A stretch of 32,826 bases of DNA from CAZOHN01 sp964579325 (GTDB lineage Bacteria > Pseudomonadota > Alphaproteobacteria > Rhodobacterales > Rhodobacteraceae), in NCBI GenBank assembly GCA_964579325.1, contig CAZOHN010000017.1, positions 1-32,826 of the forward strand, given 5' to 3'. This document shows positions 1 to 8,245 of this stretch, one piece after another; position 1 is the stretch's first letter; each line of letters opens with the position of its first letter. The notes under the pieces were generated by a model. The model worked only from the letters and a program-made list of their open reading frames with translations. It ran no database searches and was not told where the DNA came from. The translations under genes and the position numbers were made by a program.

Positions 1-84
1 TCGTTGGGGTGAGTGATGGTGAACCGGCCGCACATGGGGCGGCAGGGTAGGCCGGGGGGGAGCCGGACGGAAGGGGGGAGCGAT

Positions 85-147
85 ATGCTGACGTTGGGCA
101 GGATATTCAAGCTGTTGATTCATATCAAGAAAGGTGTCGAACACTAG
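85..147 (+). CDS. Possible 20-residue basic peptide
   Basis: An ATG at 85 opens 20 codons ending in TAG. A run GGGGGGAG lies 5 bases upstream and would be a strong ribosome binding site. The peptide reads MLTLGRIFKLLIHIKKGVEH: a hydrophobic core with basic residues, which could form an amphipathic helix. The stretch is clearly richer in A+T than the DNA on either side. An in-frame ATG at 16 would extend it by 23 residues of Gly/Arg-rich sequence, which looks less natural. I do not recognise the peptide. It could be a small membrane peptide, a leader peptide, or chance. Confidence 0.3.
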   Translation: MLTLGRIFKLLIHIKKGVEH

Positions 148-731
148 CCGGATTGAAAGATCTGGACTGGGGCGTCGGGCAGGATGACGCCCGCCGTGAT
201 CCGAACCATGCGCGTCGGTCGAGGCAAGGCGATTGACGGCTCTCCCCCTTCCTGCGGTGCTGCGGAGCGGATCGACGCGCGCAGCCCGATCCTGCCGTTC
301 GCCACCGGTTGACCGGTCAGCGCGACGTCACCGGGCCGGTCACCTGGGCTTGTCGCGGCAATCCGTGCCGGACACTGTCGTCGATGCGGGATCGGCGTCG
401 CTGCGCGGGTGCCAGCTTGATGCTTGCCTCAGGGCATCGTGCCGCAGACGTTACCGCGACATCCGGAGCGGAGGAACCCTTGCGGCAATGTCGCCCTGCC
501 CTCTTGTCGAGGGGGAGTGCGCACGATGTCCACGGGCCGGAGGCGCTTCGGGACGGCATGGCGAAGGAGTGGACGGTCCGTGCACCATGTCGCCTCCGGA
601 TGCACCGTCACCTCGGCCCCGACCCTCTCCCGGCCCGACCGGCGCGCACGATCGGTGTCTCGGACGATACCCGGCGGCAAGAAACGAAGGTTCGACAGTC
701 GCTTGCAACGTCGTTTGCGCCGGAATGCGGG

Positions 732-768
732 GGAGGCGCCGGGGGGAGGCGCCGGGGGAGACGCCGGG
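732..768. repeat. Three tandem 12-13 bp GC-rich units
   Basis: Three adjacent units read GGAGGCGCCGGGG, GGAGGCGCCGGG and GGAGACGCCGGG. Each carries a GGCGCC core or a one-base variant of it. The array is short and lies in non-coding DNA. No function is apparent; slippage in GC-rich DNA is enough to explain it. Confidence 0.6.
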
Positions 769-1034
769 GGCAGTCGGAAACGTTGGGGGGGGGAACGGTT
801 TTCGAGGCTCTGCCGGAGCGCCGTTATCGTGTTTCCTCACGGCATGAGAGCGGATCCTGTCCGGACCGCGCCAGCCTTGCAGAGAGACCCGTGCCGTCCG
901 CATCGATCACCCATCCCAACGCCGGTTCGGGCGGGCGCCCTTCGCCCGCCGGGTGGGCCGGGGGTGACCCCCGGCGCGGACCCGATCACCCCCGCGCCGG
1001 ATGCTTTCGGCGCAGACAGCCAAGGAGACGGCCG

Positions 1035-1799
1035 ATGCCGATCAGACTGCTTTTCGCTGCCGCCCTCGCCGCCCTGGCGCCGTTCGCTGCCTCGGCGTCG
1101 ACCGTTACGCTCGATCTCGGCCGGTCGGTCGATCTCCTTCAGGGGGTGCCATTCCAGACGATCACCTTTGAACTCGTCCCGATCGCCTTCGGCGGCGGGC
1201 TGGTGACGGTGTCCGCCTTCGGCACCAGACCGACCGGCCCCATCCCCCAGCGCCTGGTGGTGGTGGCGAACGGGGGCCTCTCCGTGGACGGGTCGCTCAG
1301 CACGCAGCCAGACGGGGAGGAGCAGGTCATCGACTCCCCCGAATTCCTCCGCTTCGACTTCACGAGGCCGGTGACCGGCGTCACCGTCGGCGTCAACCTT
1401 GCCAGAGGACCTGCCGGCGGGGGCGTCGGATCGCGGTTCGTTGAGGTCTTTTCGCCTGACGGCACGCAGATCGCCAGGGTCCTGCAGGACAGGCTTCAGA
1501 CGTTCACGGCCGACGATGTCCTTCCCCCGGAGACGCTGATCAGCGCGCTGATCCTGCGGTCGGTCCAGGGTGGCTTCAGGATCAACCGCCTTGGCTTCAC
1601 GCTGCCGCCCGAGCCCGAGCCGCCCGTCGACGTCGAGCCGCCCGTCGCCGCCGTGCCACTTCCGGCCGCCGCGTCGCTCTTCCTCGCCGCGCTCGCCGGC
1701 CTCGGCTACATCTCGCGCCGCCCCCTCGGGCAGCGGGGCAGGGCATCTTCGCCGCTCGCGGCCATTTCAGGTGGCGCGTCGCCTTCAGCGCGGTCGTGA
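1035..1799 (+). CDS. VPLPA-CTERM sorting-domain protein
   Basis: A 254-residue exported protein. The start ATG at 1035 follows AAGGAG with good spacing. Residues 1-22 are a Sec signal peptide (MPIRLLFAAALAALAP, then Ala/Ser). The middle is a beta-rich secreted domain that I do not recognise. Near residue 207 comes the motif VPLPA, then a hydrophobic helix (about 212-226) and an Arg pair. That is the tripartite VPLPA-CTERM signal, known in alphaproteobacteria as a target of exosortase-type sorting. The protein is therefore probably moved to the cell surface and cut at this signal. A Pro/Glu/Val-rich spacer (PEPEPPVDVEPPV) precedes it. About 25 further residues follow the Arg pair, more than such proteins usually carry. 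No exosortase gene is in the window. The longer open frame upstream has no signal and is not used. Confidence 0.8.
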   Translation: MPIRLLFAAALAALAPFAASASTVTLDLGRSVDLLQGVPFQTITFELVPIAFGGGLVTVSAFGTRPTGPIPQRLVVVANGGLSVDGSLSTQPDGEEQVIDSPEFLRFDFTRPVTGVTVGVNLARGPAGGGVGSRFVEVFSPDGTQIARVLQDRLQTFTADDVLPPETLISALILRSVQGGFRINRLGFTLPPEPEPPVDVEPPVAAVPLPAAASLFLAALAGLGYISRRPLGQRGRASSPLAAISGGASPSARS

Positions 1800-2096
1800 C
1801 AGGCCAGGGAGGGCGCCCACCCGCACGCGACAGGCCGCAAGGCAGGAAAGCCGCAGGCGGACGAGCGTGACCGAAACCGACGGAGAGGAATAGAGGCGCC
1901 CTCTCCCCCGTCGTCATGAACGAAGACGCCTTGACGACCTCCGAGGCGGCGACAGTCCGACCGGAGGGGCTGGCCCGCCCCGGCCCGCCTCGCCCCGACC
2001 CGCACAGCCGCCCCGAAGCCGTCGTTCAGTGTCTGCGCGCCCTCCTGCGAAAGCGGTCGGTCACGCGGCCTTCAGCAGACCTCGGGGGCGGCGGCA
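1800..2096. other. Convergent intergenic spacer
   Basis: This stretch lies between the ends of the VPLPA-CTERM gene and the dehydratase gene. No gene is evident. A 9-bp inverted repeat (1809-1817 with 1895-1903) is separated by 77 bases. A 7-bp one (2080-2086 with 2106-2112) brackets the dehydratase stop codon. Neither has a T-run, so neither is a clear intrinsic terminator. Confidence 0.5.
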
Positions 2097-3797
2097 TCAC
2101 GCGGACCCGAGGAAGTCGAAATCGCAGCCCGCGGTCGCGGATGTGACATGGGCGTGGTACAGCAGCGCATAGCCGCGCGTGGGCCTGTAGCCGGGACCGG
2201 TTGTGCTGGACGCGCGCTGGGCGAGGGTTGCGTCATCGACCAGAAGCTCAATGCGTTTGCGGCTTGCGGACAGCCGGATCCGGTCGCCATTCCTGACGAG
2301 CGAGAGCGGTCCGCCCACCGCGGCCTCGGGTGAGACGTGCAGCACGATGGTGCCGAAGGCGGTGCCCGACATCCGTGCATCGGAAATCCGCACCATGTCC
2401 TTCACTCCCGCCTGCGCCAGTTTCCTGGGGATCGGCAGATAGCCCGCCTCGGGCATTCCGCTGGGGCTTTTCGGCCCGGCGTTCTGCAGCACAAGGACAT
2501 CCTCGGCTGCAACGTCCAGATCGGGGTCGTCGATCCGGGCGGCGAGGTCTTCCAGCGACGTGAAGACCACCGCGCGGCCCTCGTGTTCCAGAAGCGCCTC
2601 GGTCGCGGCGGCGCGTTTCAGGATCGCGCCTTCGGGGGCAAGGCTGCCGCGCAGGGCGATCAGGCCGCCGACCGGGGAAATCGGGTTTGCGGCCTCGCGG
2701 ATCACGGCCCGGTCGATCGGGTCGGACAGGGGGCGGGCCAGGCGGTCGGCGAGGGTTTCGCCGGTGATGCCGCGGGTCTCGGTCTCCAGCCGGGGCGCGA
2801 TCTCGCGCAGGACGCCCTCCAGCCCGCCGGCATAGTGGAAGTCTTCCATATAGCCCGCCCCGACGGGCTTGAGGTCCACCAGAACCGGGGTTTCGTCCGA
2901 CAGCCGGTTGAAATCGTCGAGGTCCAGCGCCATGCCGATCCGGCCCGCGACGGCGGCCATGTGGACGACGGCGTTGGTCGAGCCCGAGACCGCCAGCAGC
3001 ACGCGCTGCGCGTTGCGGATCGCGGCGGGGGTGACCACCTCGGTCGGCCTTGGGCCACCCGTCAACGCCATCTGCGCCGCCAGTGCCCCGGTTTCCTCGC
3101 AGGTCCGCAGCCGGTCGGCGTGAACCGCCGGGATCGCCGCCGACCCCGGCAGCATCATGCCGATGGTTTCGGCCATCAGCGCCATGGTCGAGGCCGTGCC
3201 CATCACCGCGCAGGTTCCCGAGGTGACGGCAAGGCGTCCCTCGACCTGCCCGATCTCGTCCGCCGAGACCTTGCCCGCGCGGAAATTGCCCCAGAAGCGG
3301 CGGCAGTCGGTGCAGGCGCCCAGCCTCTCGCCCTTGTGGCGGCCGGTCATCATGGGCCCGGCGACCAGCATCGCGGCGGGCTTGTCGGCGGAAATCGCGC
3401 CCATCAGCATGGCGGGGACGGTCTTGTCGCAGCCGCCCATCAGCACGACGGCATCCATCGGTTGCGCCCGGATCATCTCTTCCACCGTCATCGCCATCAG
3501 GTTGCGGTAGACCATCGAGGTGGGCGACAGGAAGACCTCGCCCAGGCTGATCACCGGGAAGGTCACGGGCAGGGCGCCCGCCGCCAGGACGCCGCGTTTC
3601 ACCGCCTCGATCATCTCGGGGAAGTGGCGGTGGCAGTTGTTGAAGCCGGATTCGGAGGTGCAGATCCCGACGATGGGCTTGTCGAGCGCCGCCCCGGTAT
3701 AGCCCATCGACTTGGCGAAGGAGCGGCGCAGGTAGCGGGCGAAGTCGCGGTCGCCGTAGTTGGTCAGCCCGTTGTCGAGGCCCTTGGGATCGGTCAT
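2097..3797 (-). CDS. IlvD/Edd-family sugar-acid dehydratase
   Basis: A 566-residue dehydratase of the dihydroxy-acid/sugar-acid dehydratase family, which removes water from a 2,3-dihydroxy acid with a [2Fe-2S] cluster and Mg2+. The three cluster cysteines of the L-arabinonate/D-xylonate dehydratase branch are in place: C55 (NNCHRHFPE), C123 (GGCDKTVP) and C196 (SGTCAVMG). The C-terminal block ARMSGTAFGTIVLHVSPEA carries the serine expected as catalytic base. Length and motifs fit the aldonate branch better than the amino-acid enzyme IlvD. The start follows AAAGGA by 8 bases. It is the last gene of a five-gene operon, 13 bases after the aldehyde dehydrogenase. A likely substrate is an aldonic acid giving a 2-keto-3-deoxy acid. 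Action on a keto-cyclitol, replacing IolE, is a speculative alternative. Confidence 0.88.
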   Translation of the reverse strand: MTDPKGLDNGLTNYGDRDFARYLRRSFAKSMGYTGAALDKPIVGICTSESGFNNCHRHFPEMIEAVKRGVLAAGALPVTFPVISLGEVFLSPTSMVYRNLMAMTVEEMIRAQPMDAVVLMGGCDKTVPAMLMGAISADKPAAMLVAGPMMTGRHKGERLGACTDCRRFWGNFRAGKVSADEIGQVEGRLAVTSGTCAVMGTASTMALMAETIGMMLPGSAAIPAVHADRLRTCEETGALAAQMALTGGPRPTEVVTPAAIRNAQRVLLAVSGSTNAVVHMAAVAGRIGMALDLDDFNRLSDETPVLVDLKPVGAGYMEDFHYAGGLEGVLREIAPRLETETRGITGETLADRLARPLSDPIDRAVIREAANPISPVGGLIALRGSLAPEGAILKRAAATEALLEHEGRAVVFTSLEDLAARIDDPDLDVAAEDVLVLQNAGPKSPSGMPEAGYLPIPRKLAQAGVKDMVRISDARMSGTAFGTIVLHVSPEAAVGGPLSLVRNGDRIRLSASRKRIELLVDDATLAQRASSTTGPGYRPTRGYALLYHAHVTSATAGCDFDFLGSA

Positions 3798-3810
3798 GGC
3801 GCGGGTCCTT

Positions 3811-5256
3811 TCAGGCGAGGCTCAGGCGGTGGCGGGTGTACTTCGGGGTGAGGTAGTCAAGGATGCCAAGACTGCCGCCCTCACGCCCGAAGCCGGATTG
3901 CCTGGTGCCGCCGAAGGGGGCCTCGGCGGTGGCGAGAAGGGTTTCGTTGATGCCGACCATGCCCGCTTCCAGCGCCTCGGCGGTGCGGGCGGCCAGCGCG
4001 GCGTTTTCGGTGAAGACATAGGCCGCAAGGCCGAACTCGGTCGAGTTGGCGCGGGCGATCACGTCGTCGAAGGTGTCCCAGGCGGCGATGGGGGCCACCG
4101 GGGCGAAGGGTTCCTCGCGCATGATGCGGGCATGGTCTGGCACATCGGCCAGAACGGTCGGCTCCAGGAAGTGCCCGCGGTTCAGATGCGCCGGGCGGTT
4201 GCCCCCGGCGAGCAGGCGCGCCCCCTTCTCCCGCGCGTCGGCGATCAGCGACAGCGCTGTCTCGACCGCCCGCGCGCGGATCATCGGGCCCATGGTGGTG
4301 GCCGGGTCGAGCCCGTCGCCGGGGCGAAGGCTTCGGGCAACCTCGGCAAAGGCGGTCTCGAAGGCGGGAAGGATCGTACGGTGGACGTAGAAGCGCGAGG
4401 GCGAGATGCAGACCTGCCCGCAGTTGCGGAACTTGGTCGCCGCCAGCTTGCGCGCCGCCGCGGCCGGGTCGGTGTCGGCATGGACGATGACCGGGGCATG
4501 GCCGCCCAGTTCCATCGTGACCTTCTTCACGTCATCCGCCGCGATGCGCAGCACCTGCCGCCCCACCGCGACCGACCCGGTGAGCGAGACCTTGCGGATC
4601 ACCGGCGAGCGGACCAGCCGTTCGACCATCGGCACGGCGGGGCCGGTCAGGATGGACAGGACACCGGGTGGAAGCCCCGCTTCCGTCAGCGCATCGGCCA
4701 GGGCAAGGCAGCTGCCCGGCGCTTCGCCTGCGGGCCGGGCGATCACGCTGCAACCGGCGGCCAGCGCGGCGGCGATCTTGCGGGCGGGCAGGAGCATCGG
4801 GAAGTTCCAGGCCGACAGCGCCAGACAGGGGCCGACGGGCTGGTAGGTGACCGACAGCCGTTCGTGGGGGTTCCGGCCCGGGATGGTCTGGCCATAGATG
4901 CGCTTGGCCTCTTCGCCTTGCCATTCGAACTGGTCGGCGCTGGCATTGACCTCGGCCCGCGCCTCGGCGAGGGGTTTGCCGGTTTCGGTCGACATCACCC
5001 GGGCGAGCGCATCGGCACGGGCGCGCAGGTGGTCGGCGGCCCGGCGCAGGATCGCGGCGCGGTCCCATGCCGGAACTGCGCTCCAGAGGGGAAAGCTGTG
5101 CGCGGCGGCCGCGAGGGCGGCGTCCTGATCGGCCTCGGTCGCGACGGGGATGGTGCCGATCCCGGCCTCGGTCACCGGGCTGTGGACGGGCATCACCCCG
5201 CCGTCCGATGCGGCGCGCCACTGGCCCGCGATGAAAAGCCCCTTGGTGGAATACAT
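3811..5256 (-). CDS. NAD(P)-dependent aldehyde dehydrogenase
   Basis: A 481-residue member of the aldehyde dehydrogenase superfamily, close to the succinate/2-ketoglutarate semialdehyde group. Visible active-site parts are N151 (SAWNFP), E249 (MELGGHAP) and the catalytic C283 (NCGQVC). The C-terminal EEPFAPV and PFGGTRQSGFGREGG blocks are also present. I chose the ATG at 5256 because GGAG lies 7 bases upstream and the family N-terminus (LFIAGQW) follows at once. An earlier in-frame start would add 24 residues overlapping the preceding gene. One oddity is that the usual Lys of the KPA cofactor motif is Arg (R174, ARPAGEAP). In the operon it probably oxidises an aldehyde released by the ThDP enzyme or further downstream. 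The exact substrate cannot be read from sequence. Confidence 0.88.
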   Translation of the reverse strand: MYSTKGLFIAGQWRAASDGGVMPVHSPVTEAGIGTIPVATEADQDAALAAAAHSFPLWSAVPAWDRAAILRRAADHLRARADALARVMSTETGKPLAEARAEVNASADQFEWQGEEAKRIYGQTIPGRNPHERLSVTYQPVGPCLALSAWNFPMLLPARKIAAALAAGCSVIARPAGEAPGSCLALADALTEAGLPPGVLSILTGPAVPMVERLVRSPVIRKVSLTGSVAVGRQVLRIAADDVKKVTMELGGHAPVIVHADTDPAAAARKLAATKFRNCGQVCISPSRFYVHRTILPAFETAFAEVARSLRPGDGLDPATTMGPMIRARAVETALSLIADAREKGARLLAGGNRPAHLNRGHFLEPTVLADVPDHARIMREEPFAPVAPIAAWDTFDDVIARANSTEFGLAAYVFTENAALAARTAEALEAGMVGINETLLATAEAPFGGTRQSGFGREGGSLGILDYLTPKYTRHRLSLA

Positions 5257-5267
5257 CGCGCGCTCCG

Positions 5268-7160
5268 TCAGATCAGGGTTTCGGCATAGCGGGCCTGCAC
5301 CGCTTCGCACCAGTTGCCGACGTTCCACTGGCCATAGGCCCCCATGCCGCCCGCCGGATCGGGGCCGTAGTAGACCGGCACATGCACGAGGCTGAGGCCC
5401 GGGTGGGCATGGGCGCGGGTCAGCGCCTCGGTCAGTTCGCCGGGCGAGGTGCCGCCGTCGAAGGCCGCGACACCCTTCACCGCCCGGGCAAAGGCCAGGT
5501 AGTCGACCTCCACCCCGTCATGCGTGCGCCAGTCCACGCCATACTGGGCCTCCTGCAGCGACGAGATCGCGGCCATGCGGCGGTTGTCGAAGAGGAGGAT
5601 CGTTCCGTGGACGCCATGTGCCACCGCGTCGATCAGCACCTGCGGGTTCATCATGAAGGACCCGTCGCCGGTGAAGGCCACGCCATGGCGGCCCTTTTCC
5701 GCCAGCGCCTGCGACAGAAGCGCCGAGACGCCGAAGCCCATGTAGGAGGCACCGCTTTCGGTGAAGGTCTGGAACGGCGCGTCATCCTGCACCAACTGGA
5801 AGCCGTTGGCCTGAACGTCGCCGGCATCGAAGAACTTGAGCGCTCCCGCCGCGCGACACCAGGCATCCGCGGCGGCAATGGCCTGCGGCTGGGTCATCAC
5901 CGGGCGAGGCCAGAACGGGTCGGCCAGCGCGGGGCCAGCGCTGCGGGCGGCGCGGAAGGCAAGCCATTCGGCCTTCTTCGTTGCCGCCCCGGCCAGCCAG
6001 CCGGACTTGGACGGGTTGCGGTCCATTCCCGCCAGCAAGGCCGCCAACCGGTCGGCCACCACGGCGGCATCGCCCGGCAGGGCGAGGGTGGCGTTGTAGT
6101 GCTGCACATCGACCGGGTCGGCGTTCAGATTCACCACCTGCCGCACCCTGGGCCAGCCGATGCCAGAGCAATCGGCCTGACAGACGGCGCGGCTGCCGAT
6201 CACCACCAGCAATTCGGCCTCGTCCATCGCCCAGTTGCCGCTGATCGAGCCCTTCGAGCCGCCGACATGCAGGTTCTGCGGATGGGCGTCGGGCAAGACC
6301 CCGACCGATCCCGGCGAGAGCACCACGGCCGCGCCCGCCGCCTCGGCCAGCCGGCGGACGGCTTCGGCGGCGTGGCGTGATCCGCCGCCCGCCTTGATCG
6401 CCACCCGGGCCGCTCCGGCGATGGCCCGTGCCGCCTGGGTCAATGCGCCGTCGTCGGCAGGGGCCAGCCCCGGGAAGGCCGGGCGCTCCGGCAGGGCATC
6501 CAGCCGCAGCGTCACCGGCGCCACCTGCGTGTTCAAGGGCAGGTTCAGGTAGAAGGGCCCGGGCCGCCAGGGATGGAAGACGGAGGACGCGCCCTTCCGC
6601 AGCCCATCGCGCAGGCCGCCCGGGCTGTGCAGCGTGTAGGAGGCCCCCATCAGGGAGGAGATCTGGGAGAACACCCCCTGTGCCGGTTTCGGCACCTGCT
6701 GCATGTTGTAGCCTTCGCCATGCGTCGTCTCGTCGCCGTAGAGGTGGTAGACGCCGACCCCGTTCGACGCCGCCGCAAGCGAGGCCGCCATCGCCTGGAA
6801 TGCCCCCGGCCCGATCGAGGTGACGACGGCCGGCACCTCGCCATAGACCCAGGACAGCGCGGTGGCGGCATGGGCCATTTCCACCTCGTTGCGGAACTGC
6901 CAGCAGCGGATCAGACCTGCGGCTTCATAGACCCGCAGCACATCGGCCAGCGCGGTGGAGCCGTGGCCGAAGATCGCCAGATACTTCGTCACGCCCTGCC
7001 GCATCAGGCCCAGCAAGAGCGCTTCGACCAAGGGCAGCGTGACGGTCGGCCCGGACGCCTCATGGGCCAGCAGGGCCGGCAACCCGCCAGCCTTGGCGAT
7101 GAAACGTGCGCGCGCCTCGGACGAGGGGAGGTCGGCGAAACGGAGGGACTGTTCGTTCAT
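5268..7160 (-). CDS. ThDP-dependent enzyme, IolD-like
   Basis: A 630-residue thiamine-diphosphate enzyme of the acetolactate synthase superfamily. The N-terminal pyrimidine domain carries IFGHG (63-67), the cofactor-activating glutamate E92 (FRNEVEMAHAA) and TSIGPGA (114-120). The IFGHG and SIGPGA blocks are ones I associate with IolD, the 3D-(3,5/4)-trihydroxycyclohexane-1,2-dione hydrolase that opens the inositol ring. The C-terminal domain has the diphosphate motif GDGSF (498) followed 27 residues later by N526 (FDNRR). The length also fits IolD. The protein lacks the typical IolD block around DxxxxRxPDPVLQQ; the matching place reads YGDETTHGEGYNMQQVPKP, so the substrate probably differs. 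It lies 14 bases after the dehydrogenase gene and 11 before the aldehyde dehydrogenase gene. Ring or C-C cleavage, or decarboxylation of a 2-keto acid, are both possible. Confidence 0.8.
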   Translation of the reverse strand: MNEQSLRFADLPSSEARARFIAKAGGLPALLAHEASGPTVTLPLVEALLLGLMRQGVTKYLAIFGHGSTALADVLRVYEAAGLIRCWQFRNEVEMAHAATALSWVYGEVPAVVTSIGPGAFQAMAASLAAASNGVGVYHLYGDETTHGEGYNMQQVPKPAQGVFSQISSLMGASYTLHSPGGLRDGLRKGASSVFHPWRPGPFYLNLPLNTQVAPVTLRLDALPERPAFPGLAPADDGALTQAARAIAGAARVAIKAGGGSRHAAEAVRRLAEAAGAAVVLSPGSVGVLPDAHPQNLHVGGSKGSISGNWAMDEAELLVVIGSRAVCQADCSGIGWPRVRQVVNLNADPVDVQHYNATLALPGDAAVVADRLAALLAGMDRNPSKSGWLAGAATKKAEWLAFRAARSAGPALADPFWPRPVMTQPQAIAAADAWCRAAGALKFFDAGDVQANGFQLVQDDAPFQTFTESGASYMGFGVSALLSQALAEKGRHGVAFTGDGSFMMNPQVLIDAVAHGVHGTILLFDNRRMAAISSLQEAQYGVDWRTHDGVEVDYLAFARAVKGVAAFDGGTSPGELTEALTRAHAHPGLSLVHVPVYYGPDPAGGMGAYGQWNVGNWCEAVQARYAETLI

Positions 7161-7174
7161 GATCGCGCCCCCGG

Positions 7175-8245
7175 TCAGCCATCCAGCCGGATCGTCCGGC
7201 CCTCACGGGCCGACTGTTCGGCGGCCAGTGCAAAGCGCAGGACCTGGCGGCCTTCGGCGGCGGTCAGGACCGGGGCGCCGCCGGTTTTCAGGGCGTGGAT
7301 GTAGTGGCGGGTGGACTGGATGAAGCTCTGCTCCCACCCGGTCGGCACGTCGTAGGTGGTCAGGGCGCCGTCGCGGTACAGCGTGACAGGGGGCGTGGCC
7401 CCCAGCCGCCCATGCCCGCCGTTGATGAAGATCACACCCGCCGTGCCGGTGATTTCAACCCGGTCGTCCTGGGCGTAATGCCGGGTCATCAGCTCCATCT
7501 CGGGGGAATAGACGATCTCCAGATTGCCGACCCGATTGCCGGGAAAGCGGAAGGACACCATCGACTGCGCGTCGAAGCGGATGCCGCCCGGCCCCTCGCA
7601 ATCGCCGATGAAGGCGTGGACTTCGGAAGGGTTGCCCATGAAATGCCAGGCGAGCGCGAACTTGTGGTGGCCGTCGTCAAAGACCAGCGGCCCGCCCCCG
7701 GCCTGGCCCTTCTCCTGTCGCCAGGCGTTGGCGGCGGCGGGCACCTCCCAGGCGGTGGCGCTGCGGGCGGGGTTCGACTTGATGCGGATCGACAAGGGCG
7801 TGCCGATGGCGCCGGCGTCGACCAGTTCGCGGGCTTTCAGGACCGGCGGGTAGAAGATGAAGTTCTCGAAGATCTTCACCGGGCGGTCGTAGGCTTCGGC
7901 GGCCGCGACAAGCCGATCGGCCTCGGCCAGGTCCAGGCACATCGGCTTTTGCAACGAGATGATCTTGCCGGCCGCCATGGCCTTGAGGGCAATGGGCAGG
8001 TGCAGGTGATGCGGCAGCAGGATCTCGACCAGATCCAGGTCGGGGCGGGCAAGGAAGGTGTCGATGTCGTCGTCAACCTCGACATCGGGGATACCCCAGG
8101 CCGCCGCCTTGGCCCGCGCCTGGCCGGTGTCGCGGTCGCAGAGCGCCACGATCCGCGCATCGGGGTTCTGCAGGTATTCGATGGCGTGCAGGTCCGAGAT
8201 CCGGCCCGTGCCGATCAGTCCGACACGCAGCGGCGTGCTGGTCAT
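7175..8245 (-). CDS. Gfo/Idh/MocA-family oxidoreductase
   Basis: A 356-residue NAD(P)-dependent dehydrogenase of the glucose-fructose oxidoreductase / inositol dehydrogenase family. The Rossmann motif GLIGTGRIS is at residues 9-17. The EKP-type motif reads QKP (K100). The catalytic block GGGPLVFDDGHHKF supplies D190 and H194, the usual Asp/His of the family. Its start codon overlaps the stop of the regulator gene (ATGA), and AAGGA lies 9 bases upstream. As the first enzyme of the operon it probably oxidises a hydroxyl of the imported polyol, cyclitol or sugar to a ketone or lactone. The family covers inositols, aldoses and amino sugars, so the substrate is open. Confidence 0.88.
   Translation of the reverse strand: MTSTPLRVGLIGTGRISDLHAIEYLQNPDARIVALCDRDTGQARAKAAAWGIPDVEVDDDIDTFLARPDLDLVEILLPHHLHLPIALKAMAAGKIISLQKPMCLDLAEADRLVAAAEAYDRPVKIFENFIFYPPVLKARELVDAGAIGTPLSIRIKSNPARSATAWEVPAAANAWRQEKGQAGGGPLVFDDGHHKFALAWHFMGNPSEVHAFIGDCEGPGGIRFDAQSMVSFRFPGNRVGNLEIVYSPEMELMTRHYAQDDRVEITGTAGVIFINGGHGRLGATPPVTLYRDGALTTYDVPTGWEQSFIQSTRHYIHALKTGGAPVLTAAEGRQVLRFALAAEQSAREGRTIRLDG

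Larger units (their letters stand above)
1..1034. other. Largely non-coding GC-rich region
   Basis: No convincing long gene is visible. Open frames on both strands are rich in Arg, Pro, Gly and Ser and show no domain, which is typical of chance frames in high-GC DNA. It holds one possible short peptide gene with a good ribosome binding site (85-147) and a small GC-rich tandem repeat (732-768). The last part carries the ribosome binding site of the VPLPA-CTERM gene. Confidence 0.6.

Noticed and set aside
233..847. A 204-codon open frame upstream of the VPLPA-CTERM gene
   Set aside because: Composition is Arg/Ser/Pro/Cys-rich with no hydrophobic core or domain, no good ribosome binding site, and it overlaps equally plausible chance frames.
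1809..1903. Inverted repeat GAGGGCGCC/GGCGCCCTC, 77-base loop
   Set aside because: The arms are 9 bp but far apart and lack a T-run; in DNA this GC-rich it is probably chance and it does not look like element ends.
2080..2112. CCTCGGG/CCCGAGG stem at the dehydratase gene end as a terminator
   Set aside because: The stop codon lies in the 19-base loop and no T-run follows on either strand, so an intrinsic terminator is not supported.
2337..3851. A 504-codon open frame on the plus strand
   Set aside because: It runs opposite the dehydratase gene, is rich in Gly, Arg, His and Asp and shows no domain; it is a shadow of the real gene in high-GC DNA.
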